Below are positions 21,940 to 31,035 of a stretch of DNA of 64,000 nucleotides, piece after piece. Under the pieces are notes generated by a model. The model was not told where the DNA came from, made no database searches, and worked only from the letters and a program-made list of their open reading frames with translations. Source of the stretch: JAEUWI01 sp942492815 (GTDB taxonomy: Bacteria > Hydrogenedentota > Hydrogenedentia > Hydrogenedentales > JAEUWI01); NCBI GenBank assembly GCA_942492815.1, contig OW818658.1, forward strand, positions 6,634,001 through 6,698,000, given 5' to 3'. Position numbers and translations under genes: made by a program. Position 1 is the stretch's first letter. Each line of letters opens with the position of its first letter.

Positions 21940-23319
21940 ATGCGCAGGCATTACATCGCTTTACTCGCCTGGGCCGTTCTGGCCATGGCCATGCCCGCCA
22001 TCGCCAAGCCCAACATCGTCGTCATTTTCTGCGACGACATGGGCTATGGCGATCTCGGAGCCTTCGGCCACCCCACAATCCAAACGCCAAATCTGGATCG
22101 CATGGCGGCGGAGGGACAGAAGTGGACGAGCTTCTACGCCGCCGCGCCCGTGTGTACACCGAGCCGGGCCGCCCTCATGACGGGGCGTCTGCCCATTCGC
22201 AGCGGCATGTGTAACGACACCCGCCGCGTGCTTTTTCCCGATTCCAGCGGCGGAATTCCTGAGGAGGAAGTGCTCCTGCCTGAGCTGTTGAAAGCGCAGG
22301 GCTACGCCACCGCCTGCGTGGGCAAATGGCATCTGGGTCACCTGCCGCAGTACCTGCCCACGCGTAACGGTTTCGACTATTACTACGGCATCCCCTACAG
22401 CAACGACATGGATCGGGACCAGGCCGTGCCCCACGCCGAAGCCTTCGGGAGTTCGAAAAGCGAATACTTCAACGTGCCCCTGATGCGCAACGAGGAAATC
22501 ATCGAGCGGCCCGCGGATCAGACCACCATCACGAAGCGCTATACGGAAGAGGCCGTGGCCTACATCAAAACCAACAAAGACAAACCCTTCTTCTTGTACC
22601 TCGCCCACAACTTGCCCCACATCCCCCTGTTTCGCTCGCCCGAGTTTGAAGGTAAGAGTCGGCGGGGAATCTATGGCGATGTAATTGAAGAGATTGACTG
22701 GAGCGTGGGGCAGGTGCTCGACACCCTGCGCGCGGAGGGCATCGCCGAAAACACCCTCGTGCTATTCACCTCCGACAACGGCCCGTGGATCAAATATGAA
22801 TTGCAAGGCGGCTCGGCGGGGCTCCTGCGCGGCGGCAAGGGCGGCACCTTCGAAGGTGGCATGCGCGTACCCGCCATCTTCTGGCAACCGGGCACCATCG
22901 CGCCCGGTGTAATTGCGGAAATCGGCTCCACACTGGATGTCTTCGCCACGGCGGCCGCACGCTCTGGTGCTACGTTGCCCGCCGATCGCGTGATGGACAG
23001 TGTCGATCTCGGCCCGGCGCTCCACGGCACCGGCGTGAGCCCCCGCACCTCCATGATCTTCTACCGCGACACGACCCCCTTCGCCCTGCGTCAGGGAGCG
23101 TTCAAGGCCCATTTTCAGACCCGCGAAGAGTATGGCGACGCCACCGTGACGCGACACGATCCACCCCTGCTCTACAACGTGGAACAGGACCCGTCGGAGA
23201 AATTCGACGTGGCGGCAAAGCATCCCGAAGTGGTCGCCGCGATCAAGGCCGAGCTGGAGGCACACAACGCCGCCATGGCGCGCGGCGCGGACCAATTGGG
23301 TGGAAAGATCGCGAACTGA
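21940..23319 (+). CDS. Secreted sulfatase (arylsulfatase family)
   Basis: The 459-residue protein has a signal peptide (YIALLAWAVLAMAMPAIA), so it acts outside the cytoplasm. NIVVIFCDDMGYGDLG supplies the metal-binding Asp pair. PVCTPSRAALMTG contains the C-T-P-S-R sulfatase signature in which the Cys is converted to formylglycine. GKWHLGH and FTSDNGPW complete the usual active site. It hydrolyses sulfate esters, most likely from sulfated polysaccharides; the substrate cannot be read from the sequence. A separate formylglycine-generating enzyme is needed and is not in this window. A second sulfatase lies 3 kb downstream. Confidence 0.95.
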   Translation: MRRHYIALLAWAVLAMAMPAIAKPNIVVIFCDDMGYGDLGAFGHPTIQTPNLDRMAAEGQKWTSFYAAAPVCTPSRAALMTGRLPIRSGMCNDTRRVLFPDSSGGIPEEEVLLPELLKAQGYATACVGKWHLGHLPQYLPTRNGFDYYYGIPYSNDMDRDQAVPHAEAFGSSKSEYFNVPLMRNEEIIERPADQTTITKRYTEEAVAYIKTNKDKPFFLYLAHNLPHIPLFRSPEFEGKSRRGIYGDVIEEIDWSVGQVLDTLRAEGIAENTLVLFTSDNGPWIKYELQGGSAGLLRGGKGGTFEGGMRVPAIFWQPGTIAPGVIAEIGSTLDVFATAAARSGATLPADRVMDSVDLGPALHGTGVSPRTSMIFYRDTTPFALRQGAFKAHFQTREEYGDATVTRHDPPLLYNVEQDPSEKFDVAAKHPEVVAAIKAELEAHNAAMARGADQLGGKIAN

Positions 23320-23338
23320 GGGTAAACAAAAAAGTTGA

Positions 23339-23485
23339 ACCACGGATGGCACGGATAACACGGATAAAATAAGGGCGGACGTTACGTTCATGCGCGTGGT
23401 GTTACAAAAGAGTTATGTCTACAGAGTACACTAAGGCACGGAGAATTCATTTCAAGAAATCCGTGTTATCCGTGCAATCCGTGGT
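23339..23485. repeat. Inverted repeat of CACGGATNN 9-bp units
   Basis: The left arm 23339-23365 has three CACGGATNN units. The right arm 23459-23485 is its reverse complement with a single mismatch over 27 bp. The arms flank a 93-bp segment between the sulfatase and metallophosphoesterase genes. Confidence 0.88.
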
Positions 23486-23504
23486 AAAAAAATGGGAATC
23501 TACC

Positions 23505-24716
23505 ATGAATACTAAGCCCGTTTTTCAAATCGCAGCGGCCGTCACCCTGTGCGTGCTGGCCCTGTCCGCGCAAGCCGATCCGCGCCACATCTACCTCACC
23601 TATTCCGATGCCCCCGAGTCCTCCATCGACATTAATATCATCGTCGAGAGCGAAGTCGAAGCCATGCAGGTTTTCTACGATACCGAGCCCCGTCACGAAG
23701 CGCGTGACGCCTACGCGAACCACGTCAAGGCCACCTTCGTGCCCAGTCCCATGGCCCTGGCCGATGGGCGCGCGCTCTATGTGGCCGCGCTGAAGAATCT
23801 GGCGCCTGGAACGCTGTACTCCTTCATAGCCGGCGAAGGGGATTTTGGCTACTCCCGGGAATTGAAGTTCAAAACCCTGCCCGGCGGCGACGCGCCCCTG
23901 CGCTTCGTCAATGGTGGCGATATGGGTGCCGACGGTCGCGCCCGTACCATCCTGAAGCTCGCGGCCCAGCGCGATCCCGATTTCGCCTTGCTCGGCGGCG
24001 ATCTGGCCTATGAAAACGGCATGCTCGGTGACGGCGCCCTCGTGGACGCCTGGCTGGACAACTGGTTCAACTACATGCGCCGAACCGACGGCGGCCTGGT
24101 GCCCATCATTACCTGCATCGGCAACCACGAGGTGAACAAGACCCAGTACGACGACCCCATGCTGCGCTCACCGTGGTATTTGTCCCTCTTTGGCCGCCAG
24201 GGCGAGAAGCCCTACTTCAGCAGGCAGGTCGGGGACAACATGGTCTTCATCGCCCTGGACAGCGACCATCTCAATCCGGTGGAGGGCGAACAGACCGCCT
24301 GGCTCGCGGCGGAACTGGAGAACTACAAGGCGGTCCCCCACAAGTTCGCCTTCTACCACGTGCCCATGTATCCCGCCTTTGGCGACTACGATGGCAAGGT
24401 CGCAGCACAAATGCGTGAACTCTGGGCGCCCCTCTTTGATCAGTACGGCCTCCGGGTGGGCTTCGAGCACCACGACCACGTGGCCAAGCGCACCAAGCCC
24501 ATCAAAGGCAACAAGGTGGCCGAGAGCGGCACCGTGTACATCGGCGACGGCGCCATGGGCCGCGAGAGCCGCGATGTTGACCGCGAGCTCCGCTGGTACA
24601 GCGCCATGGAAGAGAGCGAAGTTCACTGCTGGATCGTGGACGTAACCAGGGACGGCGTGAAGCTGGAGGCCATCAACCGTTCCGGCGCAGCGTTTGATTC
24701 AGTTTCGCTACCGTAG
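23505..24716 (+). CDS. Secreted calcineurin-like metallophosphoesterase
   Basis: The protein has 403 residues; the start at 23505 gives a clean signal peptide (FQIAAAVTLCVLALSAQA), whereas the upstream frame runs through repeat DNA. An N-terminal fibronectin/purple-acid-phosphatase-like segment (YLTYSDAPESSI) is followed by GGDMGADG, LLGGDLAYENG, CIGNHEVN, FYHVPMYP and FEHHDHV, the ordered metal-ligand blocks of the calcineurin-like phosphoesterase fold. The last block reads EHHDH rather than GHxH. It probably removes phosphate from extracellular or periplasmic substrates. It is one of three such enzymes in this window. Confidence 0.92.
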   Translation: MNTKPVFQIAAAVTLCVLALSAQADPRHIYLTYSDAPESSIDINIIVESEVEAMQVFYDTEPRHEARDAYANHVKATFVPSPMALADGRALYVAALKNLAPGTLYSFIAGEGDFGYSRELKFKTLPGGDAPLRFVNGGDMGADGRARTILKLAAQRDPDFALLGGDLAYENGMLGDGALVDAWLDNWFNYMRRTDGGLVPIITCIGNHEVNKTQYDDPMLRSPWYLSLFGRQGEKPYFSRQVGDNMVFIALDSDHLNPVEGEQTAWLAAELENYKAVPHKFAFYHVPMYPAFGDYDGKVAAQMRELWAPLFDQYGLRVGFEHHDHVAKRTKPIKGNKVAESGTVYIGDGAMGRESRDVDRELRWYSAMEESEVHCWIVDVTRDGVKLEAINRSGAAFDSVSLP

Positions 24717-24772
24717 GAAATCGTCGTTTTGCAGGCCGCTGGGCAGGCTCAGGAGATTATGGGGTATAGTGT

Positions 24773-25297
24773 ATGGGTATTTGCGCGCACTGTTCACGAA
24801 AGATTCGATTCCGCGGATTCGTTGAAGACGGGGTTCGTTTCTGCAATATGGAATGCTACAAGCATTTTGCGGTGGGCTATTTGCTCAGCCAGGTCCCGGA
24901 CGAATTTGTTGATGCTGAGACGGAACGGATAGCCTTTGGGCCTTGCCCCGTTTGCAACGGCGACGGCCCAAACGATCTCCATGATTCCTATCAGGTGTGG
25001 TCACTCGCAGTGATCACATCCTGGAAGACGGTCCAGCGTATTTCGTGTATATCATGCGCCCGACGAAAGAATGTGCGGGATTGCATCTTGTCGTTTGGTC
25101 TCGGTTGGTGGGCGCTTCCGGCAGGCGTGTTTTGCACCCCCATGCAGATTGCATGGAACTTGAAAGCGATTAGAACCCGCGAGGCAGGCGTAGAGCCATC
25201 GGAGGTGTTGCGTTACAAAGTGCGATATCGGTTGATGGAGAACATGTTGGCGGCCGGGAATCTGTCGCTGGAGCTGCCACAACAAGACCAGGAGTAA
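24773..25297 (+). CDS. Uncharacterised Cys-rich zinc-ribbon protein with a hydrophobic segment
   Basis: The 174-residue protein contains several Cys pairs: CAHC and CNMEC near the N-terminus, CPVC (about residue 58) and CISC (about 92), consistent with two zinc ribbons. Between and after them lies a Trp-rich hydrophobic stretch (SFGLGWWALPAGVFCTPMQI) that could be a membrane hairpin. The pattern CPVCNGDGP ... SYQVWS ... TSW ... GWWALP is shared, from memory, with a family of unnamed membrane proteins. AGGAG lies 17 bp before the ATG, a loose spacing. The next gene starts 3 bp after its stop, so the two are probably cotranscribed. No function can be assigned. Confidence 0.72.
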   Translation: MGICAHCSRKIRFRGFVEDGVRFCNMECYKHFAVGYLLSQVPDEFVDAETERIAFGPCPVCNGDGPNDLHDSYQVWSLAVITSWKTVQRISCISCARRKNVRDCILSFGLGWWALPAGVFCTPMQIAWNLKAIRTREAGVEPSEVLRYKVRYRLMENMLAAGNLSLELPQQDQE

Positions 25298-25300
25298 GCC

Positions 25301-26137
25301 GTGGATGATCGCAATTGCGGGAGCATGCCCCAGGAAAGTTACCACCGCTGTCGGCGGGGGCTTCTAATCGTTCTTGTTCTTGGGGCATCGTGTGCTATTG
25401 GCCAGGAGCCGCTGCGCGAGTTTTCCGCCGCCGAGGCCCGGCAAGGGGTGGCGGTGGATGCGACCCATGTATACGCCATCGACAATCACACCCTCGGGAA
25501 GTACGACAAGTTCTCCGGAGCACGGGTGGCCGGATGGGAGGCCGACGAGGCGCACCCGTTGATTCACCTTAACAGCGGCGTCGTGCGCGACGGCAAGCTG
25601 TTCGTTGCGCATTCCAACTATGGCTCCCTTCCGATGACAAGCAGCGTGGAGATCTGGGATGTCGAGACCATGGCCCACGTGGGGAGCCACAGCTTCGGCG
25701 TACTGTATGGTTCGCTGACCTGGCTGGATTGGCATGACGGCTTCTGGTGGGCCTGTTTCGCGCACTATGAGGGTAAGGGCGGCGAGCCAGGCAAGGGCCC
25801 TGAGCACACCGTGGTGGTGAAGATGGATGAAGCCTGGCGGGCGCTTGAATCCTGGGTGCTTCCCTCCGAAATCATCGCACTGCTCACGCCCCACAGCGCG
25901 TCGGGCGGAGCCTGGGGACCCGACGGGCGTTTGTACGTCTCGGGGCATGATCGCGCGGAGCTATACGTGCTGGAAATCCCGAAGGCGGGTTCGGTCCTGC
26001 GGCACGTGGAGACGATACCCTCTCGAAATGAAGGGCAGGCCATCGCCTTTGATCGATCGGGCACGGGATTGCTCTATGGAATTGTACGCAAGACGCGGAT
26101 GATCGTGGCCGCGCCGATGGCGGGAGAAAGCCATTAA
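25301..26137 (+). CDS. Secreted beta-propeller-like protein of unknown function
   Basis: The protein has 278 residues. GTG at 25301 follows AGGAG (25290-25294) and comes 3 bp after the preceding stop; an ATG at 25324 is the alternative. The signal segment is GLLIVLVLGASCAIG. The body has propeller-like strands (GVAVDATHVYAIDNHTLGKY, GVVRDGKLFVAHSNYG, WGPDGRLYVSGHDRAELYVL, AIAFDRSGTGLLYGIVR) spaced like a single six- or seven-bladed propeller. This fold occurs in lactonases and in binding proteins. No catalytic or metal residues can be named. Coupling with the zinc-ribbon gene may mean joint function. Confidence 0.65.
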   Translation: MDDRNCGSMPQESYHRCRRGLLIVLVLGASCAIGQEPLREFSAAEARQGVAVDATHVYAIDNHTLGKYDKFSGARVAGWEADEAHPLIHLNSGVVRDGKLFVAHSNYGSLPMTSSVEIWDVETMAHVGSHSFGVLYGSLTWLDWHDGFWWACFAHYEGKGGEPGKGPEHTVVVKMDEAWRALESWVLPSEIIALLTPHSASGGAWGPDGRLYVSGHDRAELYVLEIPKAGSVLRHVETIPSRNEGQAIAFDRSGTGLLYGIVRKTRMIVAAPMAGESH

Positions 26138-26240
26138 ATCCTCGCCCGGAATTGACGCATACCACGCTAGGAGCGAAAGCAATAGTATCTAGTTTCACCA
26201 CGAAAGACTTAGAGCAGCCATTGGCCGCAACCAAATATTT

Positions 26241-26421
26241 TAACCACGGAGACACGGAGGCGCGGAGAAGACGAGGAGTGCAGAGACACGGCACGCTTAC
26301 GTTCGAGAAGGCGTCTCTAATTTCCCGGCCTCATGTGTTTTCTCCGTGCCTTCGTGCACTCCGTGGTCTATCCGTTTCTTAGTTTGGTTCTTATTCGTGT
26401 GGATTCGTGTCCATTCATGGT
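26241..26421. repeat. Inverted ACCACGGAG repeat pair plus TTCGTGT repeat
   Basis: The gene-free stretch 26138-26453 holds a left arm starting at 26241 (AACCACGGAGACACGGAGG) and a right arm near 26338-26367 that is its imperfect reverse complement, with 8-9 bp unit spacing. Next to it, near 26394-26421, lie direct repeats TTCGTGTGGA, TTCGTGTCCA and TTCATGGTT. No gene is visible. Confidence 0.8.
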
Positions 26422-26453
26422 TGAACGTTTCAGCCGTAGAAAGGGTATCTATC

Positions 26454-27974
26454 ATGAAGACGCTGGTTCTTCTGGCCGCCGTGTTTACGGTACTCGTGAC
26501 AGGCGCCTCCGCATCGGAACGACCCAACATCGTGGTGATCCTCGCGGACGACCTGGGCTATGGCGATGTGGCGTGTTACAACCCGGATTCTAAAATTCCC
26601 ACGCCAAATCTGGACACCATGGCGGGCGCGGGAATCCGCTTTACCGATGCCCATTCGCCGAGCGCGGTATGTTCGCCCACCCGCTACGCCCTGCTCACGG
26701 GAACCTACGCCTGGCGCAGCGCGCTGAAGAGCAGCGTGCTGTGGGCGTGGGATGCGCCGCTCATCGAACCAACGACACCGACTCTCCCAGGCATGTTGCG
26801 CGAAGCGGGCTATGACACGGCCTGCATCGGGAAGTGGCACCTGGGCTGGGACTGGCCCACGAAGGACGGATCCCGGCCCAACGACTCCATATCGCTGGGT
26901 AAATGGGATGTCAAGGCGCGCGGACCCCTGGGCGATACCATCGACTTCACCCGACCTGTCGCAAACGGCCCCACCACACGGGGCTTCGGCTATTACTTCG
27001 GCGATGACGTCCCCAATTTCCCGCCCTATTGCTTCATCGAGAATGACCGGCTCCTGGGCCTGCCCGACCGCCCCAAGCCCGAGGATATGTTCGGCGCCCC
27101 GGGCCCCATGGTGGAGGGCTGGGATCTGGCGAAAGTCATGCCCGCACTGGCGGAAAAGGCCGTAGCCTTCATCAAGGCGAAGCCGGGTGAGGCGCCCTTC
27201 TACCGCAAAGCCGCCGCGCCTTTTTTCCTCTATCTGCCTCTGACCGCGCCCCACAATCCCGTCGCGCCCGCCGCACAATTCATCGGAAAGAGCGGCGCCC
27301 ACCGCTATGGCGACTTTGTCTATGAATGCGACTGGTTCGTCGGCGAAGTGATGAAGGCCCTGGAAGAGACGGGGCTCAAGGAGAGCACCCTCGTCATTTT
27401 CACTAGCGACAACGGATCCCCCGCAAACGATGGCGAGAACATGGACGGAAAGAACGGTACCGTGCTGGCCTATGGCCACAACCCAAGCCATATCTACCGC
27501 GGCATGAAGGCGGACATCTGGGAGGGCGGCCACCGGGTCCCCTTCATCGCCCAATGGCCAGGCAAGATTCCCGCCGGGGCGACATCGAAAGAAATCATCT
27601 GTCTCGTGGATCTGATGGCTACCTTGTCATCGATCACGGGCGCGCCGTTGCCGCAGAATGCAGCGCTGGACAGTTACAACCTCCTGCCCGCGATGCGCGG
27701 CGAAGCGCTCACCGCGCCGATCCGCGAGGCGACTGTACACCATTCAATCCAGGGCATGTTTGCCATTCGCCAGGGCCAATGGAAGCTTATTGAAGGCAAG
27801 GGCAGCGGTGGCTGGACGCCGGGCGGCGAGGATGAGTCACCAGGCCAGCTCTACGATCTGGAGCAGGATCCCGGCGAGACCGTTAATTTGTACCAAGCCC
27901 ATCCGGACATCGTCACGCGCCTCGGGACCTTGTTGGAGACCTACAGGAGCACCGGGCGAAGCGTCGCCCACTGA
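26454..27974 (+). CDS. Secreted sulfatase (arylsulfatase A type)
   Basis: The 506-residue protein starts at the ATG at 26454 behind AAGGG, which gives a good signal peptide (LVLLAAVFTVLVTGASA); the open frame upstream runs through repeat DNA. NIVVILADDLGYGDVA, AVCSPTRYALLTG (C-S-P-T-R formylglycine motif), GKWHLGWDWP and FTSDNGSP are the family's active-site blocks. It cleaves sulfate esters outside the cytoplasm. Its sequence differs clearly from the sulfatase at 21940, so the two probably handle different linkages. A terminator-like hairpin follows. Confidence 0.95.
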   Translation: MKTLVLLAAVFTVLVTGASASERPNIVVILADDLGYGDVACYNPDSKIPTPNLDTMAGAGIRFTDAHSPSAVCSPTRYALLTGTYAWRSALKSSVLWAWDAPLIEPTTPTLPGMLREAGYDTACIGKWHLGWDWPTKDGSRPNDSISLGKWDVKARGPLGDTIDFTRPVANGPTTRGFGYYFGDDVPNFPPYCFIENDRLLGLPDRPKPEDMFGAPGPMVEGWDLAKVMPALAEKAVAFIKAKPGEAPFYRKAAAPFFLYLPLTAPHNPVAPAAQFIGKSGAHRYGDFVYECDWFVGEVMKALEETGLKESTLVIFTSDNGSPANDGENMDGKNGTVLAYGHNPSHIYRGMKADIWEGGHRVPFIAQWPGKIPAGATSKEIICLVDLMATLSSITGAPLPQNAALDSYNLLPAMRGEALTAPIREATVHHSIQGMFAIRQGQWKLIEGKGSGGWTPGGEDESPGQLYDLEQDPGETVNLYQAHPDIVTRLGTLLETYRSTGRSVAH

Positions 27975-28012
27975 GTCCCTGTTTCCAATCGCCTCATCGT
28001 ATAAGCATCGGA

Positions 28013-28130
28013 AAAGAATGTGGCACAGCCGTCTCGGCTGTGTTTTGTTTTTCGCGGGGAGGCGGCCTGTCAAAAGCCAGGTGAATTCTACTCGGGCAAT
28101 CACAGGCGGGACGCCTGTGCCACATTCTTT
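28013..28130. repeat. Palindromic repeat with 16-bp outer inverted ends
   Basis: Outer arms (28013-28028 and 28115-28130) are perfect 16-bp inverted repeats reading AAAGAATGTGGCACAG. Inside are the hairpins CACAGCCG-TCT-CGGCTGTG and CACAGGCG-GGA-CGCCTGTG. It lies between convergent genes. Confidence 0.85.
28024..28052 (+). terminator. Rho-independent terminator after the second sulfatase
   Basis: An 8-bp stem (28024-28031 with 28035-28042), a TCT loop and TTTTGTTTTT follow 50 bp after the sulfatase stop. It coincides with the left half of the palindromic repeat. Confidence 0.8.
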
Positions 28131-28173
28131 CAAATCTGTTTCAATGCCTGTGAGAATGGCGCGGCGGGTTACC

Positions 28174-29451
28174 CTACGCCTCGCCCGCTCCCTCGGACGT
28201 GATCGCCTCCACCACGGAATCGATGCGGTTCCGCCACAAGTCCAGCTCCACCTGAAAGCGACGTTGCACTTCGTCCAGGGGGCTGTAGTCCACCGATTCC
28301 TCGCCGCGTCGGCCCTGTGCGATCAATTGCTCATAGAGCGCAACCAGTTGCCCCGTGGTAGCGTCGAGGGAAAAAGTGTCGACCGTTTGTTGCAGGCCGG
28401 CACGATAGGGCGCGGGATCTTCCAGCACCTCCAGGACCGCCCGGGCAAAGGCTTCGGAATCTTCCTCCGCAAGCAGGCGGCCATTCTCGCCGTCCTTCAC
28501 CACATCGCGCACGCCCGGCGCGTCCACCGCGACGACAGGGGAGTTCGCGGCCATCGCTTCTAGAATGACCATGCCCTGTGTTTCGCTTTGAGAAGAGAAG
28601 AGGAACACGTCGATGGCGTGGTAGGCGTCCACAACGTCCTGCCCGGTCTTGCGGACCGCAAATATCACGCGATCGGCAACGGCGGATTGGCTAGCTCGCT
28701 CCCGCAACTCCTCCAGCGAGGGCCCGTCCCCGACGATGAGGAAAATCGCTTCGGGCTGCTTTTCCAGCGCGAGTATCGCGGCATCGAGCAGAAAGTTCAG
28801 ATTCTTTTCCGGGGCGATGCGCCCCACATGCCCGAGCACGGGAACATCCGGCGAGAGGCCCAGGGCCTCGCGGCCGCGCGCGCGATCTCCCGTTCCAAAG
28901 GCATCCAAATCCACGCCGGTCGGGATCACTTCAACGGGAGACGTGACCCCAAGCGCAGTCATCTCCTTCCGGATATCCTCGCTCGGTGCAATATTCGCAT
29001 CGCATAGATTGGCGTGCCCCGTGGAGAGCTCCTGTACGAAGCGCTCCATCCAGGGCATCTGATCCGAGAGATAATGGAGGTAGTGCGCGTATTGCGTATG
29101 ATGCGTCGAAACCACCGGCACATTGAGCGAGGCCGCGATGCGCAGGGCCGTATCACCCAGCAGGAAGGGGTGGTGCGTGTGGATGATATTGGGGGCAAAC
29201 TCCGCAATGCGCGGCAGGAGGTTGTTATGCAGGGGCAGCGGAACGGAGAACTCCGTCTGATTGAAATTCTTCAGCGCCGCGACGCGATGGACCTCGTCCG
29301 TGGACTCGCCCTTGGGCTGTTCGTCGTATTCCGGCGCAACCACCAGCACCTGGTGGCCGAGCTCGCGGAGTTTCTCGCTGAAGCGGTGGACGGACAAAGC
29401 GGACCCGCCCACAAAAGGCAGGTAGTTGTTGGTCATCATAGCTATTCGCAT
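28174..29451 (-). CDS. Glycosyltransferase family 4 (GT-B fold)
   Basis: The 425-residue enzyme starts at the ATG at 29451, preceded by AAGGAGG; a longer frame to 29466 is less likely. The N-terminal domain reads RIAMMTNNYLPFVGGSALSV, the usual GT4 opening, and HTHHPFLLGD and STHHTQYAHY line the acceptor cleft. The C-terminal domain has GHVGRIAPEKNLNFLLDA and SETQGMVILEAMA, the E-x7-E nucleotide-sugar motif. It transfers a sugar from an activated nucleotide donor to a lipid or glycan acceptor, in the style of mannosyl- or glucosyltransferases acting on diacylglycerol or phosphatidylinositol. The substrate is not certain. It has about 40 residues beyond the usual core. Confidence 0.9.
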   Translation of the reverse strand: MRIAMMTNNYLPFVGGSALSVHRFSEKLRELGHQVLVVAPEYDEQPKGESTDEVHRVAALKNFNQTEFSVPLPLHNNLLPRIAEFAPNIIHTHHPFLLGDTALRIAASLNVPVVSTHHTQYAHYLHYLSDQMPWMERFVQELSTGHANLCDANIAPSEDIRKEMTALGVTSPVEVIPTGVDLDAFGTGDRARGREALGLSPDVPVLGHVGRIAPEKNLNFLLDAAILALEKQPEAIFLIVGDGPSLEELRERASQSAVADRVIFAVRKTGQDVVDAYHAIDVFLFSSQSETQGMVILEAMAANSPVVAVDAPGVRDVVKDGENGRLLAEEDSEAFARAVLEVLEDPAPYRAGLQQTVDTFSLDATTGQLVALYEQLIAQGRRGEESVDYSPLDEVQRRFQVELDLWRNRIDSVVEAITSEGAGEA

Positions 29452-29496
29452 GCTGCCTCCTTCCAAGCTTGGCCTCGCCCAATCGTATCACAAGAC

Positions 29497-29532
29497 TCGG
29501 GCGCATACCGGCAGTTCCCGGTATGCGCCCGA
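29497..29532. other. Perfect 15-bp hairpin between two leftward genes
   Basis: The arms 29497-29511 and 29518-29532 are exact reverse complements with a 6-base loop. The A-run lies to the right, which on the transcribed minus strand means the T-run comes before rather than after the stem. It is therefore not a canonical terminator for the oxidoreductase gene. Confidence 0.7.
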
Positions 29533-29564
29533 AAAAACAAAATCTAAGGGATGTGGAGGCCGGA

Positions 29565-30935
29565 TCAGCCCAGCGTCCACCCTTTGCGATATTCCCGGTG
29601 GATCAGGCGCGCCGCCTCGGGCACGTTTTTCGCCACGAGGTTTTCCGCATCCCACTCGATCTTCTTGCCCACGCGATAGGCCACGTTGCCCAGATGGTTC
29701 GCCTCGGTGAGCCAGCCGGCGTACTCGAAGTTGCACGTGGTCGGGTCGCCCGTCTTACACGCGTGGATCCATTCCTCGTAGTGGCCGAGAGACGCGGGGA
29801 TGAAGGGCTCCGGCGGCGTAAAGTCCTGGAAGGTGTCTTCGGGCAGGAGCATGTGCTTGCCATAGTCGGCCAGGAGCATGCCCTTGTCGCCCACGAAGAG
29901 GCAGCCGCTGTCCCACTGAGGAATAGCCTCCTCTTTCCAGAGCTTCGGGCGGTTGGTGCCCTGGTACCAGCTCAGTTCCAGCGGGCCGCGATCGCCCCGC
30001 GCGCCGTATGTGTATTTCACTTCCATCGAGGCGGGCGCGATTTCCGTGTTGGCCGGCGGGCCCGCCGCTTCGATGGTCAAGGGGTGATCCAGGTTCAGCG
30101 CCCAGAAGGGCAGATCGATCCAGTGGCTACCCAGGTCCGACATGGTGCCATTGCCAAAATCCCACCAGCGGTACCACTTGGGTCCGGGGAAGTAAACATT
30201 GTTGAAGGGCCGCGCGGGCGCCGGTCCGAGCCAGAGATCCCAATTGAGTCCGGCGGGGATCACGTCCTCGTTCGCGGGCCGATCCTGCACAAACACGATG
30301 TCCTGTGCTTTCTTGAAGGCCTCTTCATTTTCATGCCAGCCCCAGGCACGCCCGACCCACACGTGGACTTCGGAGATCGTTCCAATCGCGCCCGACTGCA
30401 CCAGCTCCACCACGCGGCGGTAATTGTCGCCCGCGTGGATCTGGGTGCCCATCTGCGTGGCGACCTTCGCTTTGTTTGCCGCCTCTCGAATAACCCGTGC
30501 TTCATAGATGTTGTGCGTCAGGGGCTTCTCGCAATAGACGTGCTTGCCCAGTTGCAGCGCCGGGAGCGTGGCAAAAGCGTGGGTGTGCTCGCAGGTGCTG
30601 ACCACCACCGCATCGAACTCCGCGGCGTGATCATAGACCGAACGGAAATCGCCGATCTGGCGCGCGTTGGGATACTTGGCCGCCGCCGCGGCCAGGTTGT
30701 CCGCATTCACGTCGCACAGGGCCACGATATTCTGGGAGCTGACGCCCTCCAGGTTTGCGCCGCCCCGGCCGCCCGCGCCGATGATGGCGATGTTGAGCTT
30801 GTCGTTCAGGTTCTGACCGCGCACGATGGCCGGCGCGCCAATGACGGCGGCACCCGCGACGGCGGAAGTGCGGAGGAAATTGCGCCGGGACAAGGTGCCT
30901 GGGTTGCGCTTCGGGGTGGAGCCGGTCTTCGACAT
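29565..30935 (-). CDS. Tat-exported Gfo/Idh/MocA family oxidoreductase
   Basis: The 456-residue protein begins with a twin-arginine signal (SRRNFLRTSAVAGAAVIG), so the folded cofactor-loaded enzyme is probably exported. The Rossmann domain reads LNIAIIGAGGRGGAN, VALCDVN and VVVSTCEHTHA, and YCEKPLTHN is the family's EKP motif with the catalytic Lys. HVWVGRAWGW and WDFGNGTMSDLGSHWIDLP belong to the C-terminal alpha/beta domain. Exported members are abundant in Planctomycetes and relatives and act as NAD(P)-dependent oxidoreductases or, with bound NAD, as glycosidases. The substrate is unknown. GGAAAGGAT precedes the ATG. Confidence 0.94.
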   Translation of the reverse strand: MSKTGSTPKRNPGTLSRRNFLRTSAVAGAAVIGAPAIVRGQNLNDKLNIAIIGAGGRGGANLEGVSSQNIVALCDVNADNLAAAAAKYPNARQIGDFRSVYDHAAEFDAVVVSTCEHTHAFATLPALQLGKHVYCEKPLTHNIYEARVIREAANKAKVATQMGTQIHAGDNYRRVVELVQSGAIGTISEVHVWVGRAWGWHENEEAFKKAQDIVFVQDRPANEDVIPAGLNWDLWLGPAPARPFNNVYFPGPKWYRWWDFGNGTMSDLGSHWIDLPFWALNLDHPLTIEAAGPPANTEIAPASMEVKYTYGARGDRGPLELSWYQGTNRPKLWKEEAIPQWDSGCLFVGDKGMLLADYGKHMLLPEDTFQDFTPPEPFIPASLGHYEEWIHACKTGDPTTCNFEYAGWLTEANHLGNVAYRVGKKIEWDAENLVAKNVPEAARLIHREYRKGWTLG

Positions 30936-31035
30936 GGCTTCGGGATCCTTTCCGGTAGGGGTCGTGTTGGAAAATTGCTGAAGGACAGTCTAGCGGGCAG
31001 CGACCGGGGTGTCAATTCGCAGGGACAGTCATTCA

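Noticed and set aside
29497..29532. Terminator for the Gfo/Idh/MocA gene
   Set aside because: The stem is perfect but the T-run is on the wrong side for leftward transcription.
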